From Gammaproteobacteria bacterium (GTDB lineage: Bacteria; Pseudomonadota; Gammaproteobacteria; Pseudomonadales; Pseudomonadaceae), in assembly GCA_012728315.1 (NCBI GenBank), contig JAAYFI010000026.1, positions 1-64,000 of the forward strand: 64,000 bases of DNA. The letters run 5' to 3'. Below the pieces are notes generated by a model that was given only the letters and a program-made list of their open reading frames with translations, made no database searches and was not told the origin of the DNA. The translations under genes and the position numbers were made by a program. This document shows, piece after piece, positions 46,647 to 57,350 of this stretch. Within the stretch, counting starts at the first letter, position 1; the number at the start of each line of letters is the position of its first letter.

Positions 46647-48058
46647 GCAGTGGTCACCTTGAGTTCAAGCAATTGTTCAATGAATAGAGCCTCGTCATCC
46701 AGTTGGCGCAGATCAAGCCACAGTGCATCGTCATCAAGACGGCCAATCACCGGAACGGGAAGCGCTCGCAATGCCGCCATTAGGGCGGTTAAGGCACGAT
46801 TGCGCTCACGGCGTGGTCCTTGTGGACGCAAGCACAGGGCGGCGCTCTGCAGCCGTGCGACCGGTTGTGCGCCACTGCCGATCATGCCCAAAGTGGCTAG
46901 CGTTTCCACTTGCCAGTGGGCACCGAGCTGTTGTGCCATTAAAGGTGCTAAGCGCTGCGCTTGCTTGTGGATGTCGGTTGCGCAGCGGGTCAGTAGGCGC
47001 AGACTGGTTAAACGCTCAGCCAAGCGGTCGGGGTCTTGGTAGAGACGCAGCACTGCTTCTAACGCGGCCAGGGTTAATTTATCCACGCGCAGCGCACGCT
47101 TAAGCGGATGAGCTTTGATGCGCTCAATTAAGTCGCGTCGCCCCACAATCAGGCCCGCTTGAGGGCCGCCGAGCAGTTTGTCGCCGCTGAACGTGACAAT
47201 GTCAGCACCGTCCGCTAACGACTCCTGCACCAGAGGTTCTCGTGGTAGACCCCAACGTGATAAGTCGAGCAAACTGCCGCTACCCAGATCCTCCAGCAGG
47301 GGGAGACCTTGTGCATGGGCGAGGGTGGCCAAGTCTTTGGTGGCGACGCTGGCGGTAAAGCCTTCGATCAGGTAGTTACTGGGATGGACGCGCAGGATCA
47401 GTCCTGTCTGCTCGTTAATGGCGGCTTCATAGTCACGGGGGTGGGTGCGATTGGTGGTGCCCACTTCGCGAAGAATAACGCCAGCCTGAGCCATAATATC
47501 TGGAATGCGAAAAGAGCCGCCGATCTCAATTAACTCGCCGCGCGAGATCACCGCTTCTGTACCTGCCCCAAGCGCGCTGAGAGCCAGTAGCACAGCGGCA
47601 GCGTTGTTATTGACAACGGTGGCGGCTTCAGCACCTGTCAGTTCGCAGATTAATTGCTCCACTAAACTATCGCGATCGCCGCGTTGGCCGGTGCTTAAAT
47701 CAAACTCTAGGTTGGTTGGATAACGCGCGGCCAGCGCCATCGCTTGGATGGCTTCTTCCGGCAGTAGAGCGCGACCCAGATTGGTATGCAGGACAGTGCC
47801 GGTTAGATTAAACATGCGCCGCACATTGGGTGTGTGCAGGTGTTCTAAGCGAGCGGTGATTTCCTCCAGCAACGACTTGGCCTGCAGTGTTGCAGGTTGC
47901 AGCGCGTTATGACGGTAGGCCTCCCCTAGCTCGGCCTGATAGTCACGCACTGCTTTACGTAGCAACGAGCGCCCATAACGTTCCTGCAGGGTGGTCATAC
48001 CATCGGTATTAAGGAGCTGCTCCACCGAAGGCGGATGCGGACGTTGCGGCGCACTCAT
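46643..48058 (-). CDS. selA: L-seryl-tRNA(Sec) selenium transferase SelA
   Basis: PLP-dependent enzyme converting Ser-tRNA(Sec) to Sec-tRNA(Sec), 471 residues (E. coli 463). [35 protein letters not shown] and the PLP lysine in [20 protein letters not shown] are visible. It overlaps the fdhE stop by one base and selB by four, so fdhE-selA-selB-selC form one unit. Confidence 0.96.
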   Translation of the reverse strand: MSAPQRPHPPSVEQLLNTDGMTTLQERYGRSLLRKAVRDYQAELGEAYRHNALQPATLQAKSLLEEITARLEHLHTPNVRRMFNLTGTVLHTNLGRALLPEEAIQAMALAARYPTNLEFDLSTGQRGDRDSLVEQLICELTGAEAATVVNNNAAAVLLALSALGAGTEAVISRGELIEIGGSFRIPDIMAQAGVILREVGTTNRTHPRDYEAAINEQTGLILRVHPSNYLIEGFTASVATKDLATLAHAQGLPLLEDLGSGSLLDLSRWGLPREPLVQESLADGADIVTFSGDKLLGGPQAGLIVGRRDLIERIKAHPLKRALRVDKLTLAALEAVLRLYQDPDRLAERLTSLRLLTRCATDIHKQAQRLAPLMAQQLGAHWQVETLATLGMIGSGAQPVARLQSAALCLRPQGPRRERNRALTALMAALRALPVPVIGRLDDDALWLDLRQLDDEALFIEQLLELKVTTA

Positions 48059-49002
48059 TAGTTATGCTCCCCTTGCTCACCTTCACCGCCGGGTGCCAGC
48101 AGTAGGTTTGGCGCGCGGCGCTGTAAGTTTTGTTCAGCCAAACATAGATCCAGATCAAGACTGGCGAGATCCGCGGTGAGCGCTTCACCGTTTGGAGCAA
48201 TCTCTAGATAGAGTTGCTTGAGATAGGTATGGCAGTCAGGGCAGGCTTCAGCTTTGATACCGTGCGGGCTGTCGTCGAAATGCAGGTAGTCGAGTTCGCG
48301 TGTACTTAAGCAGTGGCTGCATTTGAGACGTACGTAGTGCCACTCAGTGGCGCACAGTGAACAGAGCAGGTAGCGTACACCATCGATGGGGCGACGATGG
48401 CGGATGACTCCGGCAACCGGTAAGGAGCCGCAGCAAGGGCACTCCGTTTGATCTTCGCGCTCACGGATACTCTCAGCATCAATGCTTTTCAGCCAATGCC
48501 GCCAGGCAAGCTGCAAGGCTGCTCCGAGGAAAGGCACCAGTGCTTCAGGCACTTCACTAAAGCGGCCACCCAGCAGTGCAGCGGCCCAAGTATGGCGCTG
48601 CGCGGTGTCAGCTTGACGCAGGCGCTGGAGTGCGGCGCGCACGGCATCGGGTAAATCTTTATTGCTTGTTTCGAACACTTCAAGCCAAGCGTCCAGTTGA
48701 ATTTGCCAGTCGTTTTCGTGCAGTAAGGTATCCACTGCCAGTGGCGGCATATCATGTGTTAAGGAAGCGCTAATCCGTGCGTTATCGAGCTCGGGCAGCT
48801 CGGGAGGGTTATCCAATACGGCTTGTTGTGCGCGGCAGATTTTGTCCAGCAAGTTGAGATAAGCAGCCATTGGGTGGCCTTCAGCTAAGGCGGCAAAACG
48901 CTCTGCACGTTTGGAAAACAGATCTATTGGGGGCAGTTGCACAAAAGGCGGTGTCATGGCCGCACTTTCGATTTCACCCGGTTCGAGGATTTTTGAGGAC
49001 AT
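48058..49002 (-). CDS. fdhE: Formate dehydrogenase accessory protein FdhE
   Basis: A 314-residue cytoplasmic rubredoxin-like chaperone needed to activate respiratory formate dehydrogenases. Four CxxC knuckles bind iron or zinc: [20 protein letters not shown] and CPDCHTYL. It lies 160 bases downstream of fdoI, separated by a terminator. The ATG has AAGGAA upstream. Confidence 0.94.
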   Translation of the reverse strand: MSSKILEPGEIESAAMTPPFVQLPPIDLFSKRAERFAALAEGHPMAAYLNLLDKICRAQQAVLDNPPELPELDNARISASLTHDMPPLAVDTLLHENDWQIQLDAWLEVFETSNKDLPDAVRAALQRLRQADTAQRHTWAAALLGGRFSEVPEALVPFLGAALQLAWRHWLKSIDAESIREREDQTECPCCGSLPVAGVIRHRRPIDGVRYLLCSLCATEWHYVRLKCSHCLSTRELDYLHFDDSPHGIKAEACPDCHTYLKQLYLEIAPNGEALTADLASLDLDLCLAEQNLQRRAPNLLLAPGGEGEQGEHN

Positions 49003-49074
49003 AGGCTGATTCCTTGTCTAGCGAGGCCTGACGGCCAGAATGGGCGTCGTTGAGATACTGAGTACAAATAAATA

Positions 49075-49096
49075 GGCAGCGCACAAGTGCGCTGCC
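49075..49096 (-). terminator. Terminator after fdoGHI
   Basis: GGCAGCGCAC and GTGCGCTGCC are perfectly complementary. On the minus strand the hairpin is followed by TATTTATTTG. It should separate fdoGHI from fdhE-selAB, perhaps with readthrough. Confidence 0.7.
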
Positions 49097-49162
49097 CAAG
49101 ATTACCACCCGTGTTCGAGTGCCGCGGTCAGTCTCTTGTTGTGCGAGCCTGACCTGCATGAC

Positions 49163-49798
49163 TCAACGTTCTTTCTTACGCATTTCGTCATACCATAGGC
49201 GGTGGTGCTTGCGCGCCCATGCCGAGCTGACTTTACCAGATAGCATGGCGCCCACTGAGCCTTTAACCCAGATGGCTGCGTAAATGTGCACAATGATGCT
49301 CGATATTAGCACAAAGGCAAAAAACGCATGCAGCACGCTGGCCAGGCGGATGACCTCAATGCCAAACAGGCCACTGAAGTATTCCCGCCAGATCACAACG
49401 CCGCTGACCAGTAAAATCAGCATGCTGAGCACCAGCACCCAGAACAGAAGTTTCTGGCCGCCGTTGTACTTGCCTACTGCAGGTACGCCGTCTTCGCGGT
49501 TGTTAATGATCTTGCGCCATTGCGACAGCCACTGTCTGTCATGGGCTTTAATCCGGTTACGTCCGGCAAAGCGCAAACTCATCAGGGCGAATAGAACAAA
49601 CATTGCGATCCCAATAAAGGGATGCAAGATGCGTGTCCAAGTGCCGCCACCAAACAGATTGCTGAGCCAGAACAAAGCCGGATGGAAAAGCGCCAAGCCG
49701 GACAGTCCTGCGAGGATAAACAGTAAAGCTACCCCCCAGTGATTGGAGCGCTCGTTGGCACTGTAGCGTTGCAGGTCTTGGTTCATGTCATTGTTCAT
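49163..49798 (-). CDS. fdoI: Formate dehydrogenase cytochrome b556 subunit (gamma)
   Basis: Membrane subunit that passes electrons from the Fe-S subunit to quinone. 211 residues, the same as E. coli FdoI. Four membrane helices (VALLFILAGLSGLALFHP, FIGIAMFVLFALMSLRF, LFWVLVLSMLILLVSGVV, LHAFFAFVLISSIIVHIYA), with heme-ligand histidines in HWGVAL, HPFIG, LHAFF and VHIYAA. The ATG at 49798 has GGAGGA upstream; the longer track frame from 49948 is an artefact overlapping fdoH. Confidence 0.94.
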   Translation of the reverse strand: MNNDMNQDLQRYSANERSNHWGVALLFILAGLSGLALFHPALFWLSNLFGGGTWTRILHPFIGIAMFVLFALMSLRFAGRNRIKAHDRQWLSQWRKIINNREDGVPAVGKYNGGQKLLFWVLVLSMLILLVSGVVIWREYFSGLFGIEVIRLASVLHAFFAFVLISSIIVHIYAAIWVKGSVGAMLSGKVSSAWARKHHRLWYDEMRKKER

Positions 49799-49799
49799 G

Positions 49800-50729
49800 T
49801 CATTCTCCTCCCGGTCTTGAGTCACGCTGCTCGGTAGGATCATAGTGCCCGACCGAGGTTGACGTGCCTTGGCTTTCCTTGTCGTCTTCGACGCGGTTAG
49901 GCCCGACGCGTACATAATGGAAGAATCCAGCCAACGCTGTGGCTGCAATAGCTGCCATTGCCAAAGGTTTGGTTACGCCTTTCCAGACGCCTACCATCGG
50001 ACTGATCGTCGGATTTTGCGGCAGACCACTGTAAAGCCCAGCTTTGTCGGCATGGTGCAATACATACATCACGTGGGTTCCGCCCACACCTTGAGGGTCA
50101 TAGAGGCCGGCGTTGTCATAGCCGCGTTGTTTGAGATCATTAATCCGCCAGTCCGCATGTGCCTTCATATCGTCCTTGGTGCCGAAAACAATGGCTCCGG
50201 TTGGGCAGGTTTTCACACATGCAGGCTCAAGCCCGACAGCGATTCGATCAGAACATAAAGTGCACTTATAGGCTTTATTGTCCTTTTTCGAGATGCGCGG
50301 TACGTCAAACGGACAACCAGTAATGCAGTAGCCGCAGCCAATGCATTTATCCTGATTGAAATCGACGATGCCATTAGCGTACTTGATGATCGCCCCTGGG
50401 CTTGGACAAGCCTTAAGGCAGCCTGGATCTTCGCAATGCATGCAGCCGTCTTTACGAATCAACCATTCGAGGTCTTCATCGCTGGTCTCATGTTCGGCGT
50501 AGCGCATGACTGTCCATGAATCGGCCGTCAAGTCGCTGGGGTTGTCGTACACCCCAACGTTGTTGCCGACCTCATCACGTAGATCATTCCATTCCGAGCA
50601 CGCCACCTGGCAGGCTTTGCAGCCAATGCACAGAGTGGTGTCTATTAGTTTTGCCACCTCATCGACTTTACGCACCGAGGGACTCGGTGTGGTGGTGGCA
50701 GAGCGTGCGATTATGTCTTGTGTAGCCAT
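49800..50729 (-). CDS. fdoH: Formate dehydrogenase iron-sulfur subunit (beta)
   Basis: A 309-residue, four-cluster ferredoxin-like subunit with a C-terminal membrane anchor. [45 protein letters not shown] and [18 protein letters not shown] bind [4Fe-4S] clusters, and [18 protein letters not shown] is the anchor helix. It moves electrons from the molybdopterin subunit across the membrane to FdoI. The gap to each neighbouring gene is only 1-2 bases. Confidence 0.96.
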   Translation of the reverse strand: MATQDIIARSATTTPSPSVRKVDEVAKLIDTTLCIGCKACQVACSEWNDLRDEVGNNVGVYDNPSDLTADSWTVMRYAEHETSDEDLEWLIRKDGCMHCEDPGCLKACPSPGAIIKYANGIVDFNQDKCIGCGYCITGCPFDVPRISKKDNKAYKCTLCSDRIAVGLEPACVKTCPTGAIVFGTKDDMKAHADWRINDLKQRGYDNAGLYDPQGVGGTHVMYVLHHADKAGLYSGLPQNPTISPMVGVWKGVTKPLAMAAIAATALAGFFHYVRVGPNRVEDDKESQGTSTSVGHYDPTEQRDSRPGGE

Positions 50730-50731
50730 GA

Positions 50732-53700
50732 TTACACCCTTTCCACGTTAACAAGGAAGGATTTGAACTCTGGGGTATGGGTATTACCGTCTCCAACAAA
50801 AGGCGTTAGCGTGTTGGTGAGGTAACCGTTTTTCGCCACCCCGACAAATCCCCAGTGCAGCGGAATACCGACGTGGTGCACGGTCTTGCCATCCACCAAG
50901 AGCGGTCTGAGCCGTTTGGTGACTACCGCTACCGCTTCGATATAACCACGGTTGGACGATACTCGCACTCGATCGCCCGCCTTGATGCCGAGCTCTTCGG
51001 CCATGACTGCGCCAAGTTCGACAAACTGTTGTGGCTGGGTAATCGCGTTGATCCGGCTGTGCTTGGTCCAGAAGTGAAAGTGCTCCGTCAGGCGATAGGT
51101 GGTCGCTGCATAAGGAAACTCCTTCGCAGTGCCGAACACATCCATATCGTTACGGAACACCCGTGCTGCTGGATTGCTGGTGACGCCCGGTGAGCTCGGG
51201 TGCAAGGGGTTACGGCCAATAGGCGTTTCGAACGGTTCATAATGCTCAGGGAATGGGCCTTCGGCCATGTTGCCACGAGCAAAGAAACGCGCCACACCTT
51301 CAGGGTTCATAATGAACGGATTCATTTTGTCTTCTGGCGCTGAAGTGAGGGCAAAGTCAGGGACATCGGTACCCGTCCACTTGCTGCCATCCCACCAGAT
51401 CAAGCGTTTGTCCTTATCGTTCCAAGGTTTGCCCGAAGGGTCTGCCGAGGCACGGTTGTAAAGGATGCGGCGGTTGGCTGGCCATGACCACGCCCAACCC
51501 AGTGTCTGACCCATATCATAAGGGTCAGCGTTGTCACGCCGCGCCATTTGGTTGCCTGCTTCGGTCCAGGAGCCGCAGAACAACCAGCAGCCACTGGCTG
51601 TGCTGCCGTCATCACGTAGCTGGCTGAAGCCGGCTAACTGCTGACCTGCGCGCAGGAGCAACTCGCCTGTATTAGGGTCTTTAAGGTCGGTTAAAGCTTT
51701 ACCGTTGAACTCTTTGGCGATTTCTTCGGGGGCCGGTTCGTCGGGACGTTGATACGACCAGTTCAAATTCATGATCGGCTCAGAGAAAGCGCCGCCTTCT
51801 GCTTTATACAGCGCCCGCAGACGATGGAAAAGTCCACCCATAATGGCCACGTCAGGGCGTGCTTCACCCGGAGCTTCACCGCCCTTCCAGTGCCACTGCA
51901 ACCAACGGCTACTGTTAACCAGAGAGCCATTTTCTTCAGCGAAGCAGGTGGTAGGTAAGCGGAATACTGTGGTTTGAATACTCGCCGTATCTACATCGTT
52001 GTATTCATCAACGTGCTTCCAAAACTCCGAGGTTTCAGTGATCAGCGGGTCCATGATGACCAAGTACTTGAGGCGTGCCAGTGCTGCACCTACTTTTGCC
52101 TTGTTGGGGAAGGCTGCAATAGGGTTGAAACCTTGACAGAAATAACCGTTGACCTTGCCTTCGTACATCATGTCGAAGTACTTGAGTACGTCATACATCG
52201 GCTCGTCGAGCTTGGGTAGCCAGTCGTAGCCCCAGTTATTTTCTTTCGTGGCCGCGTCGCCGTACCAGGCTTTCATCAGGCTGACATGGAAACGGCCATA
52301 ATGCTGCCAATAGGACATTTGCCCAGGGCGTAAAGCCTGTGGCGCACGTTTGGCAATATAGGCGTCGTAGTCCTGCTCATGATCACGAGGCAGTGTTAAG
52401 TACCCGGGTAGCAGATTAGACAGCAGGCCTAAGTCGGTCAGCCCCTGAATATTGGAGTGGCCGCGCAAGGCGTTAACCCCGCCACCTGGCATACCCATGT
52501 TGCCGAGCAACAGTTGCAGCATAGCGCCGGCGCGAATCATCTGCGAACCAACCGAGTGCTGTGTCCAGCCCAGAGCATAGAGGATGGTCATGGTTTTGCC
52601 GGGCACGGCAGTCTCGGCAATGGTATCCCACACCTGCATCATACGCTTCAGAGGCGTACCACAGATCTGGCTGACCAACTCCGGTGTATAGCGGCTGTAA
52701 TGTTTTTTGAGCAACTGATAGACGCAGCGCGGGTGGCTTAAGCTCGGATCAACCTTGGCGTAGCCATTTTCGTCAAGCTCATAGTCCCAGTCGCTTTTAT
52801 CAGGATAACTGCGCGAATCTGCGTCATAACCGTTGAATAAGCCATCTTCAAAGGTAAAACCTTCTTTTACGATAAATGGCATATCAGTGTAGTTACGCAC
52901 ATATTCGTGCTGAATCTGATCAGTTTCTAATAAGTAATAAATCAAACCGCCTAAGAAGGCGATATCCGTACCAGTACGAATAGGCGCGTACAGATCGGCC
53001 AGTGAGGCGGTACGCGTGAAACGCGGATCAACCACCAATAATTTGGCTTGATTGTGCGCTTTGGCTTCAGTGACCCACTTAAAACCACAGGGGTGCGCTT
53101 CTGCGGCATTGCCGCCCATCACTAACACCAAGTTGGCGTTTTTGATGTCGCTCCAATGGTTTGTCATGGCTCCACGGCCAAACGTCGGGGCAAGACCTGC
53201 CACCGTCGGACCGTGTCAAACGCGCGCCTGGTTGTCGAAACCCAGAATACCTAGCGAACGCACCACTTTGTGCGTCATATAGCCGGCTTCGCTAGATGCT
53301 GCTGATGCGGCCAGGAAACCTGTAGTCAACCAACGGTTAACGGTTTGTCCTGCAGCATTTTTCTCAACGAAGTTGGCATCGCGATCATCTTTCATTAAGC
53401 GCGCAATGCGGGTTAGGGCATCGTCCCAGCTGATGCGCTTCCATTCATTGCTACCGGCTTCACGTACTTCAGGGTACTGCAAACGATTAGGGCTGCGAAT
53501 AAAGTCAATCAGACCAGCACCTTTTGGACATAAAGTGCCACGGTTTACAGGGTGGTCAGCATCGCCTTCAATATGGAAGATTTCTTGAGTGACGTTCTTA
53601 CCACCACTGCCACGGCTGTACATGATGAGGCCACAGCCCACAGAACAGTAAGGGCAAGTGTTGCGCGACTCTTTGGTGTTGGCTAGTTTGAAGTGGCGAA

Positions 53701-53806
53701 CAGACTCAGCGAATGCCGGCTCAGGTGTCATACCGAGTGCGGCAAGGCTGGATGTGGCAACTCCCACCCCGCAAAATTTAAAAAACTCTCGACGGTTAAT
53801 ATCCAT
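50732..53806 (-). CDS. fdoG: Selenocysteine-containing formate dehydrogenase major subunit (alpha)
   Basis: Oxidises periplasmic formate at a bis-MGD molybdenum site. The ORF track splits it at 53216-53218, but the TGA there is in frame and sits exactly where E. coli FdnG/FdoG have selenocysteine (NQARV-Sec-HGPTVA), giving Sec197 in a 1024-residue protein. A Tat signal ([12 protein letters not shown]) and the [4Fe-4S] motif CPYCSVGCG with LCPKG are at the N-terminus. The C-terminus [14 protein letters not shown] matches homologs. The SECIS hairpin lies just after the TGA. It is the first gene of fdoGHI; the periplasm-facing N form is inferred from the Tat signal. Confidence 0.97.
53175..53218 (-). 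promoter_or_regulatory. Bacterial SECIS element of fdoG
   Basis: Beginning at the Sec TGA, the minus strand folds with apical stem GGCA/TGCC around loop GGTCT, the same loop as E. coli fdhF and fdnG SECIS, and a lower CGACG-type helix. It recruits SelB; position and loop are those expected. Confidence 0.85.
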
Positions 53807-54030
53807 CGTGATGACCTCCTCTCATGCTTTGACAAGGTTGCAGTTGCCGCTTTTTATGGAGCGGCTGATTGACAAACCTTTCTAAGCAGACCAGAAAAAT
53901 AGCCCGCCAGCATATTGGCAATGGGCTGGGTATGCATTGACTATAATCAGGCAAATACACACACCTTGCATAGAAGCTAACAGACAAATATTTCTTTGAC
54001 TGCTTAGCCAAAAGATTAAATCAGCTTTTA

Positions 54031-54044
54031 TTGATCTGGATCAA
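54031..54044 (-). promoter_or_regulatory. FNR/Anr box upstream of fdoGHI
   Basis: TTGATCTGGATCAA matches the consensus TTGAT-N4-ATCAA perfectly. It lies about 225 bases before fdoG, the only nearby gene reading away from it, so oxygen control of the operon is likely. The rest of the 438-base gap holds a terminator and no other recognisable element. Confidence 0.65.
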
Positions 54045-54160
54045 TAATTGATGTTTTATAATGTTGTTTAGGAGCGCAAGGGGTGATACCTCAGCGCGTG
54101 CTAAATCAATGAGGCGGAACCATTAAGAGGTTGCTGCGCTAAGGCAAAAGCTGCACATAA

Positions 54161-54189
54161 AAAGTGCCCCGTTGTATTGACGCAGGGGC
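54161..54189 (-). terminator. Terminator after the YdcF/ElyC-type gene
   Basis: GCCCC (54166-54170) and GGGGC (54185-54189) form a short stem that, on the minus strand, is followed by ACTTTTTATG. Confidence 0.55.
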
Positions 54190-54244
54190 GGTGTGACTGC
54201 TTTTTTCAATATAAGACTCGCACGTCGCTGCGCTGTATCGACCG

Positions 54245-55012
54245 TTACTTAGCGCTGTAGGTTAAGCGGTACAGCGCGGCGCCAATGGCTTCATTTAATA
54301 GTGCAGTGTTTTGCCATACGGCTTTGCTTTCAGGTAACCAGCCGTTCAGTGGGCGACGGTTGGCGCCGCTTAAAAACCCCACCGGCGCACTGATCACGGT
54401 AAAACCAAATTGCTCATAACTCCAGCGCGAGCGTGGCATATGCCACGCATTAGTGACCAGCACGATGCGCGTGATGCCTTCTGCTTGCAGCATGGCAGCG
54501 GTGAACTGAGCATTTTCCCAGGTGGTGCGGCTTTCACCTTCCTGCCAGCGCGCTGCGACGCCAAAATCTTCGGCTAAAGTGTCCGCCATAATCTGAGCTT
54601 CACTGGGTGGCTGGCCAAAATGCAGGCCGCCACTGACCAATACAGGGAGTTGTGAGGCTTTAGCTAAACGGGCAGCGTAGCGTATACGTTGCATAGCCAT
54701 CAGTGAGGGTTGGTCATTTTGCCAAGCAGGATCATCGGTTTCACGGCCGCCACCGAGTATCACAATGGCATCGGCATGTTGTGCTAGTGTTGGCCACTGC
54801 TCTGCAGTGAGCGCTACGTCCGTTTCCAGCGCACGCGCAGCATGCTCAACGGTGATGGGTAAACTCATGATATAGAGCCCACCGATGCTGATGATAAAGC
54901 TGATAACAGCCGTTTTAGGCCAGCGTTTGCGTAATAAAAAACCACAGAGTAGTAGCAGCAAAAAGCCGCTGGGCGGGAACGCCAGCTGCTTGAGAATATA
55001 GCGCCAAGTCAT
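54245..55012 (-). CDS. YdcF/ElyC/SanA family membrane protein (DUF218)
   Basis: A 255-residue protein with two N-terminal membrane helices (FLLLLLCGFLLR, AVISFIISIGGLYIM) and a DUF218 domain in the periplasm: DAIVILGGGRET, PVLVSGGLHFGQPPSEAQIM, RTTWENAQFT and LVTNAWHMPRSRWSYEQ. ElyC of this family affects peptidoglycan and envelope polysaccharide synthesis; the sequence resembles ElyC in layout. Monocistronic, convergent with no gene. Precise role unknown. Confidence 0.8.
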   Translation of the reverse strand: MTWRYILKQLAFPPSGFLLLLLCGFLLRKRWPKTAVISFIISIGGLYIMSLPITVEHAARALETDVALTAEQWPTLAQHADAIVILGGGRETDDPAWQNDQPSLMAMQRIRYAARLAKASQLPVLVSGGLHFGQPPSEAQIMADTLAEDFGVAARWQEGESRTTWENAQFTAAMLQAEGITRIVLVTNAWHMPRSRWSYEQFGFTVISAPVGFLSGANRRPLNGWLPESKAVWQNTALLNEAIGAALYRLTYSAK

Positions 55013-55153
55013 AGGGTATCCAAATGTGTATTGTCAGTTTTGCTATTGTGCCCGTATCTTAAATAAGAAGACATCAATTGGGCGCTGCTTGACCCTAGCC
55101 GGTTGGCTGGGCATGCTTTGCACCAACAATTCAAACAGCCTTGAGTAAAAAGA

Positions 55154-56428
55154 ATGAAACCAGAAACGATTGCGCTCCATGTCGGTTACAAATCTGATCC
55201 AACCACTAAGTCTGCCGCGGTGCCGATTTATCAAACGACATCTTATACTTTTGATGATACTCAGCATGGTGCCGATCTTTTTGACTTAAAAGTGCCAGGC
55301 AATATCTATACGCGGATCACGAACCCAACCAACGATATTCTTGAGCAACGTGTTGCTGCTCTGGAAGGTGGTGTTGCGGCACTGGCTATGGCTTCAGGTA
55401 TGGCGGCGATTACTGCAGCCATTCAAACCATTGCTGAAGCCGGCGATAACATTGTTTCAGTCGCTAAGTTGTATGGCGGTACCTACAACCTGTTTGCCCA
55501 CACCTTGCCGCGCCAAGGCTTAGAAGTGCGTTTTGCTCCGCACGATGATATTGCGGCATTAGAGAAGCTGATCGATAGCAAAACCAAAGCGGTATTCTGT
55601 GAAAGTATTGGTAATCCAGCGGGCAATATCGTTGATATTCAAGCGCTGGCCGATGCTGCCCATCGCCATGGTGTACCGCTGATTGTAGACAATACTGTGG
55701 CCACGCCAGTACTGTGCCGCCCATTTGAGCATGGTGCAGATATTGTGATCCATGCGTTGACCAAATACATGGGCGGGCATGGCACCACCATTGCGGGTGC
55801 GATTGTTGATTCAGGTAAGTTTCCATGGGCTGAGCACAAAGAGCGCTTCCCGCTGTTAAATACCCCTGATGTCTCTTACCATGGCGTGGTTTACACTGAA
55901 GCCTTTGGCCCTGCTGCCTTTATTGGTCGTTGTCGTGTGGTGCCGCTGCGTAATATGGGTGCTGCTTTGTCACCTTTTAATGCGTTCTTAATTATGCAAG
56001 GCATGGAAACATTGTCTTTGCGCATGGAGCGCCATTGTTACAACGCGCAAAAAGTTGCCGAGTTTTTAGACGCGCATGAGCAAGTGGAATGGGTGCAGTA
56101 TGCTGGTTTGCCGAGTCATCCGGATCATGCTTTAGCACAAAAATATATGGGCGGTAAGCCATCATCAATTTTGTGCTTTGGCATTAAAGGAGGCCAAGCA
56201 GCTGGCGCTAAGTTTATTGACGCGCTGCAGCTACTGTACCGTTTGGTTAATATCGGTGATGCAAAATCCTTGGCATGTCATCCAGCCACCACTACACATC
56301 GTCAGCTGACTGAAGAAGAGATGGCGAAAGCGGGCGTCAGTCTCGATTTGATTCGCTTATCGATCGGTATTGAGCATATTGATGATATTTTGGCCGACTT
56401 AACGCAAGCGCTCGAAGCGGCTAAGTAA
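55154..56428 (+). CDS. metY: O-acetylhomoserine sulfhydrylase
   Basis: PLP-dependent Cys/Met metabolism enzyme making homocysteine from O-acetylhomoserine and sulfide. 424 residues. FDLKVPGNIYTRITNPTND, MASGMAAITAAIQTIAEAGD, the PLP lysine in HALTKYMGGHGTTIAG, and CHPATTTHRQL are all present, close to Pseudomonas MetY. The ribosome site is weak (AAAAAG). A strong terminator follows. Confidence 0.94.
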   Translation: MKPETIALHVGYKSDPTTKSAAVPIYQTTSYTFDDTQHGADLFDLKVPGNIYTRITNPTNDILEQRVAALEGGVAALAMASGMAAITAAIQTIAEAGDNIVSVAKLYGGTYNLFAHTLPRQGLEVRFAPHDDIAALEKLIDSKTKAVFCESIGNPAGNIVDIQALADAAHRHGVPLIVDNTVATPVLCRPFEHGADIVIHALTKYMGGHGTTIAGAIVDSGKFPWAEHKERFPLLNTPDVSYHGVVYTEAFGPAAFIGRCRVVPLRNMGAALSPFNAFLIMQGMETLSLRMERHCYNAQKVAEFLDAHEQVEWVQYAGLPSHPDHALAQKYMGGKPSSILCFGIKGGQAAGAKFIDALQLLYRLVNIGDAKSLACHPATTTHRQLTEEEMAKAGVSLDLIRLSIGIEHIDDILADLTQALEAAK

Positions 56429-56439
56429 GTGTCTTTTTG

Positions 56440-56470
56440 GCGCGCAAGCGAAGGTTTGCGCGCTTTTCTT
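56440..56470 (+). terminator. Rho-independent terminator after metY
   Basis: GCGCGCAA pairs with TTGCGCGC around GCGAAGGT, followed by TTTTCTT. Confidence 0.85.
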
Positions 56471-56495
56471 AGGTTTAAATTAGGACGGCACCTTT

Positions 56496-57305
56496 ATGCA
56501 ACATATTATGGTGGCCCATGACCTCAGTGATAAGGCCAAAATTGCATTACAACGTGGTGCGCAATTAGCTCAGCAGCATGCAGCGCGTTTGAGCGTTATT
56601 TATGTGTTAGAAGATCACTTGCCAATGGCAGTTATCGAAAAACAAATGCTTGCTGCAGATGCATTGTTGACTCAGCAGCTCAAAGATTGTGGCGCTAAAG
56701 ATGCGCAAATTTTAATTAAGGTGGGGCGACCTGCGCAAACGATTGTGGCTGCGCAAAAAGCCCATAGTGTTGATTTTTTAGTGATGGGTGATCACCATCA
56801 AGACTCCCCTGAATACTTCTCTGGTACCACTTTAGAGCGTGTTTTACAGCGTAGCCTAGTGCCTGTGTTGTTAGCTGTTGAGCCTGGCGCTGCCAGCTAT
56901 CAGCATGCTTTAGTGCCTTTAGATTTCTCGTTGTGCGCCTGTCATGCATTGCACCATGTCTTTAAATTATTGCCGCCTAGTGCAACTATTTATGCCCTCC
57001 ATGTGCTGGAAATGGCTGAAGTGCATGGAGCCGATAGTGACTCGGAGCTGTCTTGGCAAACATCGCTGTTTGACCAGTTGGTCATGGATGAGCGAGCAAA
57101 ATTACCCGCAATAGGGCCGCAAATTGAGCATGAACTACGTCAAGGCGAGCTTCATAATTGCTTAGCGCAGGTGATTGCTGAACAAAAGCCGCAGATTTTA
57201 GCTATTGGTAAGCATGGGCGTGGTGTATTGGCTGATGCGCTGCTGGGCAGTCTAGCGCAGTATTTTCTTGAGCATCCGCCTTGTGATGTGCTGGTCGTTA
57301 AATAA
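56496..57305 (+). CDS. Tandem universal stress protein
   Basis: Two UspA domains in 269 residues. Domain 1 begins MQHIMVAHDLSDKAKIAL and ends with the loop LVMGDHHQDSPEYFSGTTLERVL; domain 2 starts HALVPLDFSLCACHAL and ends ILAIGKHGRGVLADALLGSL. Its glycine-rich loop (GKHGRG..., serine in GSL) resembles the ATP-binding G2xG9GS form, while the first domain's loop is altered. Probably cytosolic, for general stress. Single gene after metY. Confidence 0.85.
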   Translation: MQHIMVAHDLSDKAKIALQRGAQLAQQHAARLSVIYVLEDHLPMAVIEKQMLAADALLTQQLKDCGAKDAQILIKVGRPAQTIVAAQKAHSVDFLVMGDHHQDSPEYFSGTTLERVLQRSLVPVLLAVEPGAASYQHALVPLDFSLCACHALHHVFKLLPPSATIYALHVLEMAEVHGADSDSELSWQTSLFDQLVMDERAKLPAIGPQIEHELRQGELHNCLAQVIAEQKPQILAIGKHGRGVLADALLGSLAQYFLEHPPCDVLVVK

Positions 57306-57350
57306 CCTGCAGGGTTAAGGGCATGGCTTAGCGTTACTTGATGGGGTCGC

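Noticed and set aside
49799-49948. 50-residue extension of fdoI
   Set aside because: It lies inside fdoH in another frame; the internal ATG at 49798 fits E. coli FdoI length.
53213-53221. In-frame TGA splitting fdoG into two ORFs, as if a nonsense mutation
   Set aside because: Position, flanks (NQARV-HGPTVA) and the SECIS hairpin identify it as a selenocysteine codon.
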